Of a stretch of 64,000 bases of DNA, positions 36,201 to 49,857 are shown piece after piece. The translations under genes and the position numbers were made by a program. Under the pieces are notes generated by a model. The model was not told the origin of the DNA and did no database searches. It saw only the letters and a list, made by a program, of their open reading frames with translations. The DNA comes from Pisolithus tinctorius (Eukaryota > Basidiomycota > Agaricomycetes > Boletales > Pisolithaceae). Every line of letters starts with the position of its first letter. The stretch's first letter is position 1. The DNA is taken from positions 558,001-622,000 of the forward strand of contig JANFAH010000005.1 of assembly GCA_024663395.1 (NCBI GenBank), in the 5' to 3' direction.

Positions 36201-39200
36201 TCATTTGTTGGTGCGAAAGGGCACAGCGGACAATATTATGGTTTTCCCTGAGTCTGACTACGACAACTCCGCTTTCGAGTACGCCAACGGAGAGTACAAG
36301 TTCACACATAAGGCGTATGGTGCGGATATGTTCAGATACTCTGGTACTTTTGGGAGGTCGTGGTCAAACTGGACGAATTGGGAGAATGTTACCACCATCC
36401 CTTCCAGCGTTTTCACTAACTCGTCCAACTTCTGGACTGGGCAGCATATCATGGTACAATGTAAGACGATATCTTTTCTGAAGTTTATTTCTGATCATGA
36501 CCATCATCGTCTTAGACTGGAATGCAGCAATCACCAGTGCTAGTGTAGTCACGCACGCTGACCTCGGCTACGACACACAACGCCGCGTCCCCCAGTTCCT
36601 TGCTCGTGGACCGTATAACAGCTGGGGCTACGACCAGGGTCTTCCCTCTCTGATGAACCATGTTGGTAATGGATTATGGCAGCTCGAAATCATGGCTCAG
36701 TGGCCAACATACGTGCAAGTCAACGTGTTTGGCTATGATGACTATTACTACGGTGACGTTGACGGTGACGGTGTCATGGACCGCCTACCTCCTAATACCG
36801 TTGCTCCCAACTACCTTAACATGTCCGCACCGCCGTGGCCAGCGCTCTCCTGGTCTTTGATTATTGATGACCAGACCATGGAGTGGTCGTTGCAGCCTCT
36901 CGGCCAAGCGTCGCTCGGCGCTATCATGTTCGGTCTTCTTGCATCGATTCCATTGGTTACGGGTATCATCGCCGCTGCTATCTTCATGTGGTCCTTCTAC
37001 GGTATTCGTCACAACCGCTATGGTGTTAAATCATCAAAAGGCGCTAGCAAGTACATCCCTATCCTCGGTAGCCTGGGAAGCAGATCGATGGCAGACCTCA
37101 ACCACATGCCCATCAGTGAGAAGTTCTTCGGGCACAGGCATTCTCCCGGCGAGATCATCGGCTGGCCTGAAGACAAGGAGAAAAGGCGCAAGGTTCTCAT
37201 TTCGACTCTCGAATATGAAATATTTGACTGGAAAGCCAAAGTTAAAATTGGTGGTCTTGGTGTCATGTCGTCGCTTATGGGCAAGGCAATGACGGACGTA
37301 GACTTGATCTGGGTTGTACCCAAGGTCAAGGACGTCGAGTACCCTCCAGGCGATCCTGCAGAACCCATTGAAGTTATCATTTTTGGGGAACCATACCTAA
37401 TCGAGGTCGAGACACATGTTTTGGACAACATTACTTGGGTAATTCTGGACAGTCCCGTCTTCAGAGCGCAAACAAAATCCGATCCATACCCCCCGCGGAT
37501 GGACGACCTCAGTTCGGCCATCTTCTACTCAACGTGGAACCAGGCCATCGCTACAACTATACGTCGATTCCCCGGCATTGATATCTACCATATCAACGAC
37601 TACCATGGAGCACTAGCACCCATATACCTTCTCCCTAAGGTAATACCTGTTTGCTTGTCCCTGCACAACGCCGAGTTCCAAGGTTTGTGGCCGCTTCGTA
37701 CGAAGGAAGAGATGAAGGAAGTCTGCTCGGCATTCAACATCAGCAAGGAGCACTGCACCAAATACGTTCAGTTTGGAAACACATTTAATCTGTTGCACGC
37801 GGCTGCTTCGTTCATTAGCGTGCACCAAAAGAGTATCGGTGTTGCAGGTGTGTCGGACAAATATGGAAAACGTAGTTGGGCGCGATACCCCGCCTTGTGG
37901 ACCCTCAAGCACGTTGATTCGTTGCCTAACCCTGATCCCACGGATATCGCAGCGCTCGATGAGAACCCAATTGCAGTTCGGGATATTCAAATCGATCAAG
38001 AAGCCGAAGCAAAGAGGCCGGAGTTGAAGCGACAAGCGCAAGAATGGGCCGGTATCAAGCAGGACCCCAATGCCGACCTTTTCGTGTTCGTCGGCCGCTG
38101 GTCTAAGCAGAAGGGTGTTGATCTCATTGCTGATGTCATGCCATCGCTGTATGTTATTTTCATGCAAGTTTTATGCGACCCTCCTGATAGTTTTTTCTAG
38201 CCTTGAGAAACGGCCCTCTATCCAAGTCATCTGTATCGGTCCTGTCATTGACTTGTTTGGACGTTTTGCAGCGGAGAAGCTTGCTCGCCTTATGGAAATG
38301 TACCCCGATCGTGTCTATTCCAAGCCAGAATTCACTGCCCTACCGCCGTATATATTTAGTGGCGCTGACTTCGCACTGATTCCTTCTCGTGACGAACCGT
38401 TTGGTCTCGTCGCTGTCGAGTTTGGTCGGAAAGGCGCTCTTGGTGTTGGTAGTCGACTTGGCGGTCTTGGTTTGATGCCTGGATGGGTATGTGTGCAAAT
38501 TATGTATGTTATCCCGTGAGCTCATGACATCTGTTCATTCTACAGTGGTTCCCGGTCGAGTCGACTTCTACGGCTCACATGTTGTCTCAGCTCTCCAAGA
38601 CGATTAAGTTAGCCCTCAAGTCAACGGAAGAAGAGCGTGCTATTCTTCGTGCTCGTTCGGCGGTGCAGCGATTCCCAGTTATTGAGTGGCGACAGAAGAT
38701 GGAAGATTTCCACAAACGCAGTATCCAAGCTAGCCGTCGCCAAGCAGGACCTAACGCCTGGCGAGAGTCAGACTGCGGAATGGTCGTTTCCCGGCCTCTT
38801 GAAGATACGGATGATTGGAATCCTGTTCAGCAAGGCACGCCCGCTCAACCTGATTGGGATGCTCAGAGCGCAGCTTCATCACCTAGGTTCCCGGTGTCAC
38901 CACTTTCTCAAGTGTCCACTCCTCGAGATGAAAGTCACCTTGCTGCACCTTCTAGGTTCAACCTTGATCCCAGTTCGTCCCACTCCGATCACTCGGACGA
39001 CGATTATGCCTCCCGGGGAAGCGTAGCAACTAGCAAACAAGGATATGACGACTTTTTGGAGAGGGCAAACCGCATAATTGCCAAGGAACAACGACATGTT
39101 GCTGATCCATTCTTGGAGACGCCCCAGAAACCATTTGGCTTAAGTTCACGTAGGACTTCGATGGAGTCGATCAGTACCATTGTTGAGGACAAGACAAATT

Positions 39201-41427
39201 CCCCCCTGAACAAGGCCATTGCATCGGTAAGCGACCTTATGTCAGAGCTTACTTCCACTGTCTGACGTGCTTTTCTAGTTCACGGATTCCGACGGTGGTG
39301 TCGCTCATGAATTCGCCCAAAAGTTGCAAACGCTTAGTGCCGATAACTCAAAGGGAGAACTCTCGATCGAGAAGTTCCTCACAAAATCAGAGGAACTTTT
39401 CTTCGATCGGGTGCGCAAAGAGAAGCTTTCGAGCGCTGCGAGTTACATATCGTCGAAAAGAGAGTCCATGTGGAGCATGCCTGGAACGGTTGACGAACCC
39501 TCCCGCCCGACATGTAAGCTTTTCTTATAATGCTTTTTTAATCATGCTCAGCCTTGGTTGTAGCCCCTGGTACTCCCAGTGCGCACCCCTTCGCCAACGA
39601 AAGCGGACTTCTTCCTCCGAATGAGGTCGTTGTCATGAACAGAATTCAGATTGCTTTGGCTCGAGAAGTCGGTGGCTGGCCTTTATACACAATTATCATT
39701 GCCATTGGCCAGGTAATCTCTTGTTCCATTCTATTTTGAGACGTCTTTTGCTCACACCCCGTAGATGTTGGCTGCCAACAGTTACCAGATGACGTTGCTC
39801 GGTGGGCAAAATTACTCCGACAACCTACAGCTTTACGTGCTCGGCGCTGTATTCTTGGTGTCATCTGCCGTTTGGTATGCTTTCTTCCGCTTCAAGCCGT
39901 CGGTCTATGTCCTCTCCGCTCCTTGGCTCTTTTACGGAATGGCTTTCTTCCTCATCGGTATTCCCTCTCTGAATTCCAAACTTAATGGCACGCACACCAT
40001 TGTGGCGGATATTGCAACCTGGTTGTATGCTGTCGCTTCGGCAGCCGCTTTCGCTTTCTTCGGTCTGAACTTTGGTGAAGAAGCTGTACGTATTTGTTTT
40101 CTGGGTGAACTTTATTCAAAACAAATTTTTGTGTAGGGCGCTGCAGCTCAAGTTTGGATCTTGCGCGCATGTATTGTCCAGGGATCTCAGCAAATTTGGG
40201 TGGCCGCTTTGTGGTACTGGGGTAGCACACTGAATAGTGCGCAACCGGGGAAAGTTTCACCGTGGTGGATCGTATTAATAGTTTGGCCCCTGGCGATTCT
40301 TTCCTTCTTGTTCGCTTATCTCATGCTCTACGGCCTACCAGGCAAGTCTATGAGCGTGTAGACTGCTACTGAGCGGATGCTGACCAACTCGCAGATTACT
40401 ACCGACAGACACCACCAAAGGTTCCCAACTTCTTAAAGACACTGTTCCGCCGGAAGCTGGTCTTGTGGTATGCTTTCAGTGTTGAGACCGACCTGAAGAG
40501 GACACTCATTTCTTTCTTAGGTTCCTCGTATCTGAAATTCTTCGTGATTACTGGCTCAGCGGAGTAGGTGGCCTGACCTATTTTTCTTATGCTCTCGACT
40601 CAAGCGTTTACCTAGCCGTATGGTCGAAACTGGAGTTTCCTATGGAGCGTCAACATACCGACGTGGCAGACACTACTACTTATCATTATCTTCTTCATTG
40701 GAGTCTGGGCCCTGATGCTCGTCGTGTTAATACACTTTAGCAAGACCCATACTTGGATGTTACCTGTGTTTGCCGTTGGCCTAGGAGCTCCACGTTGGTG
40801 CCAGGTAATATCGTATTTCGAAAATTTTGTTTACTACTGACACTCTCCCCTTCAGATCCTCTGGGGCACATCTTCGCTGGCATTGTACATACCTTGGGCG
40901 GGATCTGCAGGGCCATACCTTGGACTTTCTCTGTGGCTATGGCTTGGTGTGTTGGACGCAGTCCAAGGCGTTGGTCTGGGTATGATTCTACTCCAGGTAC
41001 GAGGCACAATAATGGAGGGGAGAACGATATTCTGATGACCAGTTAGACACTTTCACGTCTACATGTGTGCGCGACACTTGCATTCTCCCAAGTCATTGGC
41101 GCTGTTTGTGTTATGGTTGCCCGTGCGACGGCACCGAACAGTATCGGTCCTGGAAGCGTCTTCCCTGATGTTGGCACTTGGGACTTCTCTTCAGGACTAA
41201 AAGGTACGAGCTTCACGTTGGACTACTTTGTGCGGTTTGTACTAATTACCAAATGTAGGGAGCCCAATGGCTTCTGCAGCCTTCTGGATCGCTCTGATCT
41301 GTCAACTGGTCATCGTCTTGGGATACTTCTGGTTCTACCGCAAGGAACAACTCTGTGAGTAGTTGAACGCCCCAATGGCACCGCAGTCGCACTCATTCCT
41401 TTTCTCTCAACTACAGCTCGCCCATAG
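33293..41427 (+). CDS. AGS1: Cell-wall alpha-1,3-glucan synthase (Ags1/Mok1 family)
   Basis: A very large gene with about 20 introns. It starts [20 protein letters not shown] (signal peptide; a second Met lies two codons in). The outer amylase-like GH13 part has [48 protein letters not shown] and [17 protein letters not shown] (catalytic Asp). A membrane helix ([20 protein letters not shown]) leads to the cytosolic GT5 synthase: [17 protein letters not shown] (nucleotide-sugar loop), [39 protein letters not shown] and [21 protein letters not shown] Ser-rich linker precedes the multi-pass C-terminal domain. The end is QLSRP and TAG 41425-41427. It makes the alpha-1,3-glucan layer of the wall. 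No lesion was noticed. Confidence 0.95.
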
Positions 41428-42055
41428 TCACGCTTCGCATCTTCCCAACATCTTACACCATTTCAATCCTATATCTAACAGAAAATGATATCATTGACCT
41501 TACCCGGACTTGTATTTCAAGTATAGACTTGCATTCCTTGCTATCACTGCCTGACGCGTTCTTTCGTTTTTTCCTGGACACTATACTAGGACGCTGTCAC
41601 ATAGTTAAAAACTGCGACTAATAGGTTACTACGGACTTGCTCTCGTCATACATACTCGCTAGATACTCTGTAAGTAGATCCATCTGGCGTCACATACCTT
41701 GTGTCCTCTAGTGTCCATACGGTCTGTTGTAATGTTTTGACAATACTTAGGAAGTGAAATCACTCGTTCTCGCTGGCAATCGTCCACTCCGTGCCAAAGA
41801 ATCTCCACTGCCGCAATGGATTACACAACCCAAAGGACCTTAACAACTCGTTTCCAATGCAAAGGATCAGAATTCAAGTGTATACACGAGATTCAGTCCA
41901 ATGCAATAAGAGCGATACTTGTCCGGAATACCGAAGGAGATCGGATAGTGGTGCGACTGTGAGTTGCTGAAGCTTTGCCTTGGATACTACAAGGTATATT
42001 CTAATACGAAAGGAAATTACAATAGGCATAGGAATACAACCAATATGTACGCTCT
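41428..42055. other. Convergent intergenic region, 628 bp
   Basis: This region separates the ends of AGS1 (plus) and H2B (minus). It is AT-richer than the genes and has no recognisable coding content. Confidence 0.5.
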
Positions 42056-42713
<658 letters not shown>

Positions 42714-43101
42714 TTGTGCTAAGGGTTACACAATCTACAAGGTATTGGACTATCATGACCGAATTAGCTTGTTTCAGGTGTACAAAAGACAGACCATTTC
42801 ACATACCAAATGTACTATTGACGCTTGCCACAGCAAGGTGGTGGTGGTGGTACGAGGGAAAGGGTGCAGTTGGGCGTACCCATGGCCGCGTTCAGCTTTA
42901 TGAACCCATCCAATTCAAGGTCCGCTACGAAGTGGGACTCACGTGTCATTAAACAGACCGCGCTATGTCACGCGACAGTCACACTGCCAGTTCGTCACGT
43001 TCACATGATCACGTCAGCATCCTTCACTGTCTAGTACATAGCAAGCAAGAGCAGGGCATATGAATCGGTATACTACTGTAGATTAATGTTCGTAGCACGA
43101 A
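42714..43101 (-). promoter_or_regulatory. H2B copy 1 promoter region
   Basis: A 388-bp gap upstream of H2B and just past the lipid-kinase stop. A CACGCGAC (42969-42976) contains the ACGCG core of MCB (MBF) elements used by S-phase genes. A CATAAA TATA-like box on the minus strand lies near 42898-42903. Function is inferred. Confidence 0.35.
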
Positions 43102-45014
43102 TTACGACTCCTGTTTCAACTTGGTCCCGCTCTCTTCATCAAAAGTGAACTCTGGCGCATAGTATGGGAATGGGCTCAGCAGCGTGCCGAGGCAAGGTAA
43201 CACCTCCACATGGAATTCCTGCATCGGGAATAGTTCGCCGTCGACCACCAACACCCCGCGCGATTGGGCGTGCGGCTTTGCAGAGTAGGCGGAAGCTTTG
43301 AAGTAGCGGTTCTAGGTTTCTCGTGAGCGTGCGCTGGGGCAGTGCAGTCTGAAAGACGTACTGTGCTATACCAATAGCAGCGTCCCTTGTCAGCTCCGTC
43401 CATAGAGGCGAGTAAATCTTTCCGGGATATCTGGAGTAGCCGCCATCAGCAGGGAAGAACGCGACTAACAAGGTTCCTACAATTTCTTGTATAGCTATGT
43501 CGATCACTCCATCATCTGGTTGTGATACCGGGAACTGCATAAGAGAACTGAGAGAGGGAATCAAATACTTCGGAAGTCTTCGGAGAGTAAATCTCCTACC
43601 GACTGACGTATGGTCCCTTGCCGGCATATACCCACAGACAAGGTTTATCGTACTTGATCCAGGTATCTCCAGGCGATCCAGGGTCATGGGTATCGTCCAA
43701 CGGCGGTGACAAGGGCACAACGGGTATGTCAGAAGATAAACCGGCACGCCGTGCACGAACGGCATTAGCCATTTTCATTTTATCCTGTTCCGCCAGTTTG
43801 ATAGAGAGCTCCATTTTGCAAGTGGGCAACGTGACGACTACAAAATACAGGTTAGAATTTGACGTTGTCCAGGATAGAAGCCTGCTTACCACTGCGGAGG
43901 AATCCGAGGACGAACCGGAGATCCCCCATCCATCGCAGATGCTCGGTTTCGATATCGATATCGGCCATGAGGCCAACTGTTTGTGACATGAATGACAGAC
44001 GTTTCTGATTTCCTTGAGTAAATGCAAACAGATCGACTTTCAAAGGATGACCTATGATTGGAAGAAATATCAAAGATGGAGTCATTTTCGCGTTGGTTCT
44101 AGCAAACCTTTCAGGACGTTGAGGGCAGCCGCACGCGGATCCAATCCATCCTGAAGACCGAGGAGGTTCAATGACAGTCCATTCCCAGACCCAGCAGGAA
44201 TGGGTGCTATTGGGACACAGAAAGCCTTGTCTGGTTGACCATGTTTAGAGAATCCATTCAAGACTTCGTGTATCAGCCCGTCGCCCGAAACGACGACCAC
44301 CGCGTCGGTGTCTAGACTCAAATCCTGAGCAATTTCCATGGCATGGTTTGGGTGTGTGGTATCTGTAAATAGTGAATTAACGAAGCCGTGGAACGCAACT
44401 GACAACTGCATACAAGTCACATCGAGAATACAACTTGCCGCGCTCAGTATCGGCTCCACCTTGTCTGTGAATATCGAGCATGCCTGTCCCTGCCAGAGTT
44501 ACTCAGAAGGTGATGACAGCGATGATCATAATTATTTGAAGCATACCCGGCCACCACGCGGATTGATGAGAACTTTCAATTTCTTGGGTGGACTTCTACC
44601 TAAGCTGAGATGAGAGATGATGGATCCCGTTGGAGAAATGCACAAACCATCGTAAGCAGCAGCCATGGCAGCCTCACACCATTGCTTGGCGAGCCTGCTA
44701 TCCTTGTCACCAAGACTGCCTTTGACGCGAATCAAAGAGAGACCATGTCTGGGTGACTTTCGGGCCAGATACGATACCTCTATAACATCCGAGGAGGTGG
44801 TGGCCGCGACCACGTTCCTCAGAGGGACTTGGGTCACCGTGGTGCTTGCCTTGGACCCTAGGAAGGGAAGGCGAGAGCCGGACGACTGCCGCCTGGTCGA
44901 GGTATTGCTGGTGCCTACAGTTATGTCGAGAGATGCTTCAGTAAGCTTCAGTACAGTCGAGGTCCCTTTATTACTACTGTCATTGTCGGTGAGGGTGAGC
45001 TCTCGTGTGGACAT
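43102..45014 (-). CDS. Sphingoid long-chain-base kinase (LCB4/5, DAGK-cat family)
   Basis: The start is ATG 45014 (MSTRELTLTDND). An N-terminal PH-like/regulatory part (VIEVSYLARKSPRHGLSLIR) leads to the DAGK catalytic domain: KKLKVLINPRGGR, then AVVVVSGDGLIHEVLNGFSK (the GDG nucleotide loop), and IAPIPAGSGNGLSLNLLG. The second half has VDLFAFTQGNQKRLSFMSQT, GLMADIDIETEHLRWMGD with LRFVLGF, PDDGVIDIAIQEI, and the C-terminal GVLVVDGELFPMQEFHVEV. The stop TAA is 43102-43104. It phosphorylates phytosphingosine/dihydrosphingosine to the 1-phosphate, controlling sphingolipid turnover. It diverges from a methyltransferase gene with 333 bp between starts. Confidence 0.9.
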
Positions 45015-45347
45015 CGCTGTTTCTTTCCGCCCAGTACTATGCCGACCGCTGGCCTGGTCTTAACTCTTACCCGCTAAATACCAACTCTGAGCCCCCTCAA
45101 CGTCACAGGGTGCTGCGTTTGACTTAGCAAGTCAAGTTAGTTTGCCGTTGTTTGCGGATGGAGACGCTAGAGAAAGCAAGGCTGTGGTCAGTTTCAGGGG
45201 ACGCAGTGCAAGACATTGCAAGAAATTTGAATATGCTGTTGTACAAAATTCGGAGTTGTTGTGACTCTGCTCTCGGTGATGCGGTGATGCGGAGAAACCG
45301 GAAGTGACTTGGATCCAGAGATGGTCTGCCACTGACCCAAGTGCATC
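45015..45347. promoter_or_regulatory. Divergent promoter, lipid kinase / methyltransferase
   Basis: The 333-bp region contains no convincing gene. Open frames on the minus strand overlap the methyltransferase leader and look like shadows. Confidence 0.4.
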
Positions 45348-46396
45348 ATGTCGAACGTTCATGCACTCGCTCAGTCTGGCTTCGGCACTGGTACGAATGA
45401 ACTGTATGATCGGTGAGTTATGTCTGTCTTCCAAAAAATCCGAAGGGTACCTTAGCGAACTCCTGCATTCATAGCGTTCGGCCATCCTATCCAACTCAAT
45501 CCCTCACATTCATCAAGTCCATCAACCCTAAGTCAGAGTCCCTGGATATAGTGGAGTGCGTCTACTGCATCTATTTACATCCTACTCAAACAAGTGCGAT
45601 AAATGCACAATCAGAATCGGGGCAGGAACAGGACTTTTTACGCGCGCTTTGATATCTCATCCAGACTGGACATCTTACATCGCGAGGTTGAGAGCTGTAG
45701 AACCCAGCGAGGGCATGAGAAAAGTGTGGTCCGAGAAAGTTACTGCAGAGAATGCAACTGTCGAAGACGGGACGTTCGAGAGCACGGAAGTCCCAGATGG
45801 CTGGGCCGACCTTATAATCATCGCGCAGGTCAGCAGAGTTTAAAAAACCCGACACCCGTGCCGCTCCTTATTTACATCGTCAGGCTTTTCATTGGTGTCC
45901 CGATTATGACAAGGCATGCGCCGAGTTTTCCCGAATTTTGAAAAAAGATGGGTCGGTCGTTTTCATATGGAACCTTGAGGACAGGTAAGTCACTTCCTAT
46001 CTCTCCAAGGACGCCTGTGGTTATGTCTGGCACAGAGATCGCGCTGGCTGGGTTGCTCAGCTGCGTGAGCGAATCGAGCGCCACGAACAAGGAACCCCCC
46101 AGTTCCGCCTCGGTCTATGGCGCGAGGCATTCACTACTCCCTCGTACCTTCAGAACTTCGAGGAACCACGTGAAAACGTTTGGGAACACCATCTCGTCAC
46201 GACGGAAAGTCTTTGTGTGGATCGAGCCCTGAGTAAGAGTTACATGGCTATCCTGCCTCCCGAGGAGAAGGACAAGGCAATATCGGATCTCAAGACTATT
46301 TTAGCTAGAGGTGATGATAGAGTATGGGTGGACAAGGACCAAGGTACCTTTGAATACCCCTATAAAACCTATGTAGTAGTATCTAGGAAGAAGTAA
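45348..46396 (+). CDS. Class I SAM-dependent methyltransferase (type 11; Crg1/Tmt1-like)
   Basis: ATG 45348 opens with SNVHALAQSGFGTGTNELYDR, the N-terminal pattern of this fungal family, followed by an intron and ARPSYP. SAM motif I is split by an intron (VE|IGAGTGLFTRAL). Then come LRAVEPSEGMRKVW, DGTFESTEVPDGWADLIIIA, AFHWCPDYDKACAEFSRILK, DGSVVFIWNLEDR and a C-terminal YKTYVVVSRKK, with the stop at 46394-46396. Relatives methylate small molecules (trans-aconitate, cantharidin). The substrate here is not predictable. Confidence 0.82.
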
Positions 46397-46704
46397 TGTT
46401 GCGATAGCAAAAAGAGACGGTACATAGATTCGGAATGATTAGGTGTTGATACCTACTATATTTCTTGTAGCCAGAATGCAGAAGTTCGTCAACATACATC
46501 GCAAAAGCAGTGGCCAACGCACACCAACAAACTCGAGCTTACACGACGAAAGTCTTGTTCAAGCTTCGCACGAGTCGCCTCGCTGTCTACCCGGACAATT
46601 GGCGTGGTAATCTCATATGTACACAGGTGAGCAACGTACCGCTGGTTCCGCGTCGAGCGTTTCACGATTATGCAGATACAAGAAGTTTATGAGATCCTAC
46701 AACT
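46397..46704. other. Intergenic, 308 bp
   Basis: The spacer between two plus-strand genes. Nothing is recognised. Confidence 0.45.
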
Positions 46705-47975
46705 ATGGCGTCGACCACCTTTGGTTTTTGGTCCAAGTCGTTGCGGCCCCCAGCACGTCGTCATTGTCGCGCACTAAGCGTGCTCAACACTACAACCCTC
46801 GACAGATGGGTCTCTGACACCAGGTCTCTTACACTGACCGACACGTTCACGCAGACCCATCTCGCTGACTTGCATATCACCTTACCCACTCGCGACGGCA
46901 CGCGCGGACGACTATATCATCCCCCTGAAGTGGGAGCCCCACTGGGCTACGGACATCATCTAGCGTTCTTCCATCCTCGCAACCCGGAGGCTGTTCTGCG
47001 TCCCGATGGAACTGATGCCGAGTTCTGTCCACCTGAGCCGTTCACACGGCGTATGTGGGCGGGAGGAACGATGCAATGGAACTCGGATCCACATAACGCT
47101 CTGAAAGTCGGCGAGACGGCGCGTGCTGTCTCTAATATTGTCCGTGTCGAGAAGAAAGGGTTTGACACTGACGATCCGAAGGCAAACCCGATGCTCGTTG
47201 TGACCCAACGTATTGAGGTTACTATGAATGGCCGTACCGAACCGTCTGTCATCGAAGAGAGGTCTCACGTGTACCTTGCTTCTGGAGGTAGCAAACGTAC
47301 GGTTAAGAATGGTATGAGCGTCCGGTATCTCGAGTGTCTTCATGACTTGTCCAGAGTACAATAGTGTTCTCACTACCCGTCCAACAGTGCAAGGCTTGCC
47401 GAAGCCTGGTTTCTCGTTTACCTACAAGCCCTCACTGACTACCCTATTCCGTTTTTCCGCATTAACATTCAATGGCCATTATATTCACCTCGACAAAACC
47501 TATGCCCAGGAGCACGAAGGATATCCGGGTTAGTGTCTTTTACCGTCCTATTCTCCATTTTTGTTCATCAGCACACCCAAAAGAACGACTCGTCCACGGC
47601 CCTCTCACGGCTCTCATGTTGCTCGAGGTTCTACTATTCAACCAGCCAGAATTGCGGTTACGCACATTTGGCTACCGTGCTCGCAATCCTATCATCGTCG
47701 ACCGTCAGTGTACAATTCACGGTGCCTTCACAGGAGAGAATACGGCAGAATTATGGTGTGAGGATGCCGAAAGGGTCATAGGCATGACTGGTAGTGTCAG
47801 CTTTTCGTAAGGTATCTTTTTCCCCCTTTGTTGTACAGCTTGTACATGTGGTCCCATATTCGCACACAATCGACACACCAGTGAGGTCTTTGTGTGTGGG
47901 AGGTTTGATCGGTTTTCTCTGTCACGAACTGGTTTGCGTCGGCCAGGTACGGTTAAGTTCGTCCTGGGCTTCTAG
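46705..47975 (+). CDS. Mitochondrial hydroxyacyl-thioester dehydratase (HTD2/mesaconyl-CoA hydratase-like)
   Basis: ATG 46705 opens an Arg/Ser-rich mitochondrial presequence (SKSLRPPARRHCRALSV). The N-terminal hot-dog half has HHLAFFHPRNPEAVLRPDGT, FTRRMWAGGTMQWNSD and the VEERSHVYL-like IEERSHVYL. The C-terminal half has the hydratase signature FRFSALTFNGHYIHLDKTYA followed by YPGLVHGPLTALMLLEVL. The last junction is inferred: exon end GACTG, a long intron of about 158 nt, then GT ACG GTT AAG, giving TGTVKFVLGF and TAG at 47973-47975. In yeast Htd2 is the dehydratase of mitochondrial type II fatty-acid synthesis (lipoate supply). Confidence 0.85.
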
Positions 47976-48429
47976 ACAACCGCCCACTTCCCAGACACCA
48001 GTAGCCACAGGAACGCAAAATGGAGCAGACAGGACGCCTGGACTTGACAGCGCACACAATTAGCCGCTTTTGTCCCCCCCCTCTGTCATCAAGGAACAAG
48101 CTTCTTTCCATACGGACTTGATATTGTGGCGTTGAGATGGGTCCGCTCAACAGGCCCACTTTGGACACCTCTCTCGTCGTTCATACATCCCCAGAATAAG
48201 TGAGTGCAAGGTGTCATGAAAACATGGGTTCGGTGGCATTGACAAGTTGTAAACTTGCGCCGCAATGGTGGGTTTACCATGTCGGATTGACACTTGTAAC
48301 CTGCAAAAACAGAGGAACAGTTCCGAGCTTTGATCCCCCTGAAACACTCCGTAAAGGAAACGATGTGCCAAACTAACTGAAAATGTCAATTTCCCTCGCT
48401 GTGCTTAGTAGGTACTCGTAAGCAAGGTC
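47976..48429. other. Convergent intergenic region, 454 bp
   Basis: This region lies between the ends of the HTD2-like gene (plus) and the N-terminal methyltransferase gene (minus). Only shadow frames are present. Confidence 0.45.
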
Positions 48430-49506
48430 TCACGAAGCCCGCAAGGCATATCTGTCAGAACAATTCCTACAACGTGAACGCAGGAAAAAGGAAGGAGCTT
48501 CTGGACGCACGTCTTTACGGTGTATAACCCTTGCGGGAAGCCCCGTTGGATTTTCTCTCGGAACACCTTTAATCCCGCCTCCTTGAATATTCTCTTGAAT
48601 ACCAAGTCTGATCTACTGGTCCATCAGCATCTAGATTGCAGCTCTCACAGATGCACGCATACCTAGTCAAACTGGAGTCCTCTTCGTCGAACACGGCTCT
48701 TGGACCACCCCCCCGCTCTGCGCACAAATTTTCCTTGATGACGATCAGACTCCGCGAGTCTCTCAACGCGTTTTTGCTCATCCGCAGAAAATTGACGAGG
48801 TCTGAGTCGTTTAAGTGCCCGAGGCACCACTGACACCATATGATGTCAAATCCTGAGTCTGTGTCGTCCTCTATCGGAGTGAATCCAACGCGTCCCAGTA
48901 TCTCGGTGTTATTCCTCGGTCGTGCTGGGTCAAAGTTCTGGAGCGGAGCCTTGACAAACGTCACACTTTTGCTTTCTTCGGCGATGCCTGGCCACCCAAC
49001 TGCGTATCCGCTATCGTTGTGCGACGTTCCGAGCAACTTGCTATTCTTACACTGTTCCAGAGCCTCCTTTATAAACGATTCGACTGGTTCGAGAAGCACA
49101 ACGTCCGAAACAAGACGGAGCAGGACGTCGACGGTCACTCGGCCTATTCCAGCCCCGACGTCAAGGGCGCGGTACCGTCGTTTGGGCTCTGGTTCCACGC
49201 GGGGAGGACGCAAAGTGGAGGAGACTGTACATAACTCTGGAAGGATCCCGAGCATGAACTGTCGCGATCCCAGTGCATCTATCCTCGGGAGTGGCTATAA
49301 CATTGCATCAGAGAAGGCCGACATAGTGGAACACAGTTCATCTTATACCCCAGAGCCAAATCCCCCTGTATTATCAGTTAAAGATCGGCAATGGTTGATG
49401 ATCGCTTGTGAAAGAACACACCTAACACGCCATCCAGACTTGCTGGTTGTTTTGCCCAGTAATCTATCCCAGCCTGAAGATCTGGCTGGGTATCTAATAC
49501 TGTCAT
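48430..49506 (-). CDS. TAE1: Alpha-N-terminal protein methyltransferase (NTMT1/Tae1)
   Basis: Start ATG 49506. Exons join as MTVLDTQPDLQAGIDYWAKQ, PASLDGVLG|GFGSG|PLPRIDALGSRQFMLGILPEL. SAM motif I is LDVGAGIGRVT, then VVLLEPVESFIKEAL, FDIIWCQWCLGHLNDSDLVN (the substrate-contacting Trp pair) and SLIVIKENLC. Two further introns give SSLTR|SDLVFKRIFKEAGLKV, QRGFPQGLYTVK|TYALRAS, with TGA at 48430-48432. The family methylates the alpha-amino group of X-Pro-Lys N-termini (ribosomal proteins Rpl12 and Rps25 in yeast). The large uninterrupted frame stops early at 48569 only because it reads into the penultimate intron. Confidence 0.9.
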
Positions 49507-49857
49507 TTTTGTTGCCGTGGCGTTAATGATATGAGATCGCGTTGTACGTGAGTTTGAGGGTTGTCACGTGACCGAGAGCAAATATATAAAAATTCCGTCG
49601 CCGAGCTGATCCTTTGAATTCGAACGACGACCCACTGGCCCATGTAAGTTTTCGATTCTTGTTATCTTTGTAGGATGAATCCTTTCAGACCTGTTCTGCA
49701 CCTTTGTGGAGACAACCTTATATTGCCAAATCTTTGTCTGATTTTTTTTTTTTTTGCTTCCTTACTGCAAGTGGATTTTATGGCTGACTCGTCGCTACAG
49801 CCTGACCTTATGCTGAAAGATGTTCCATGGCGTTGTAATGTATTAGATGCACATGTA
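49507..49857. other. Intergenic with E-box palindrome, TATA box and T-run
   Basis: Contains a perfect palindrome GTCACGTGAC (49563-49572), a rightward TATA box ATATATAAAA (49582-49591) and a run of about 15 T (49741-49756). No recognised product lies between. A frame starting MNPFRPVLHLCGD (49675) is not a family I know. It could be a promoter for the methyltransferase on one side and a short unannotated transcript on the other. Confidence 0.4.

Noticed and set aside
48569..49255. Stop at 48569 as the true C-terminus of the N-terminal methyltransferase
   Set aside because: Reading across a GTATGC...GTAG intron restores the conserved SDLVFKRIFKEAGL and YALR tail, so the early stop is intronic sequence.
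49600..49640. tRNA-like B box (GTTCGAATTC on the minus strand)
   Set aside because: The flanking bases do not form a T-stem and no A box or acceptor stem lies upstream.
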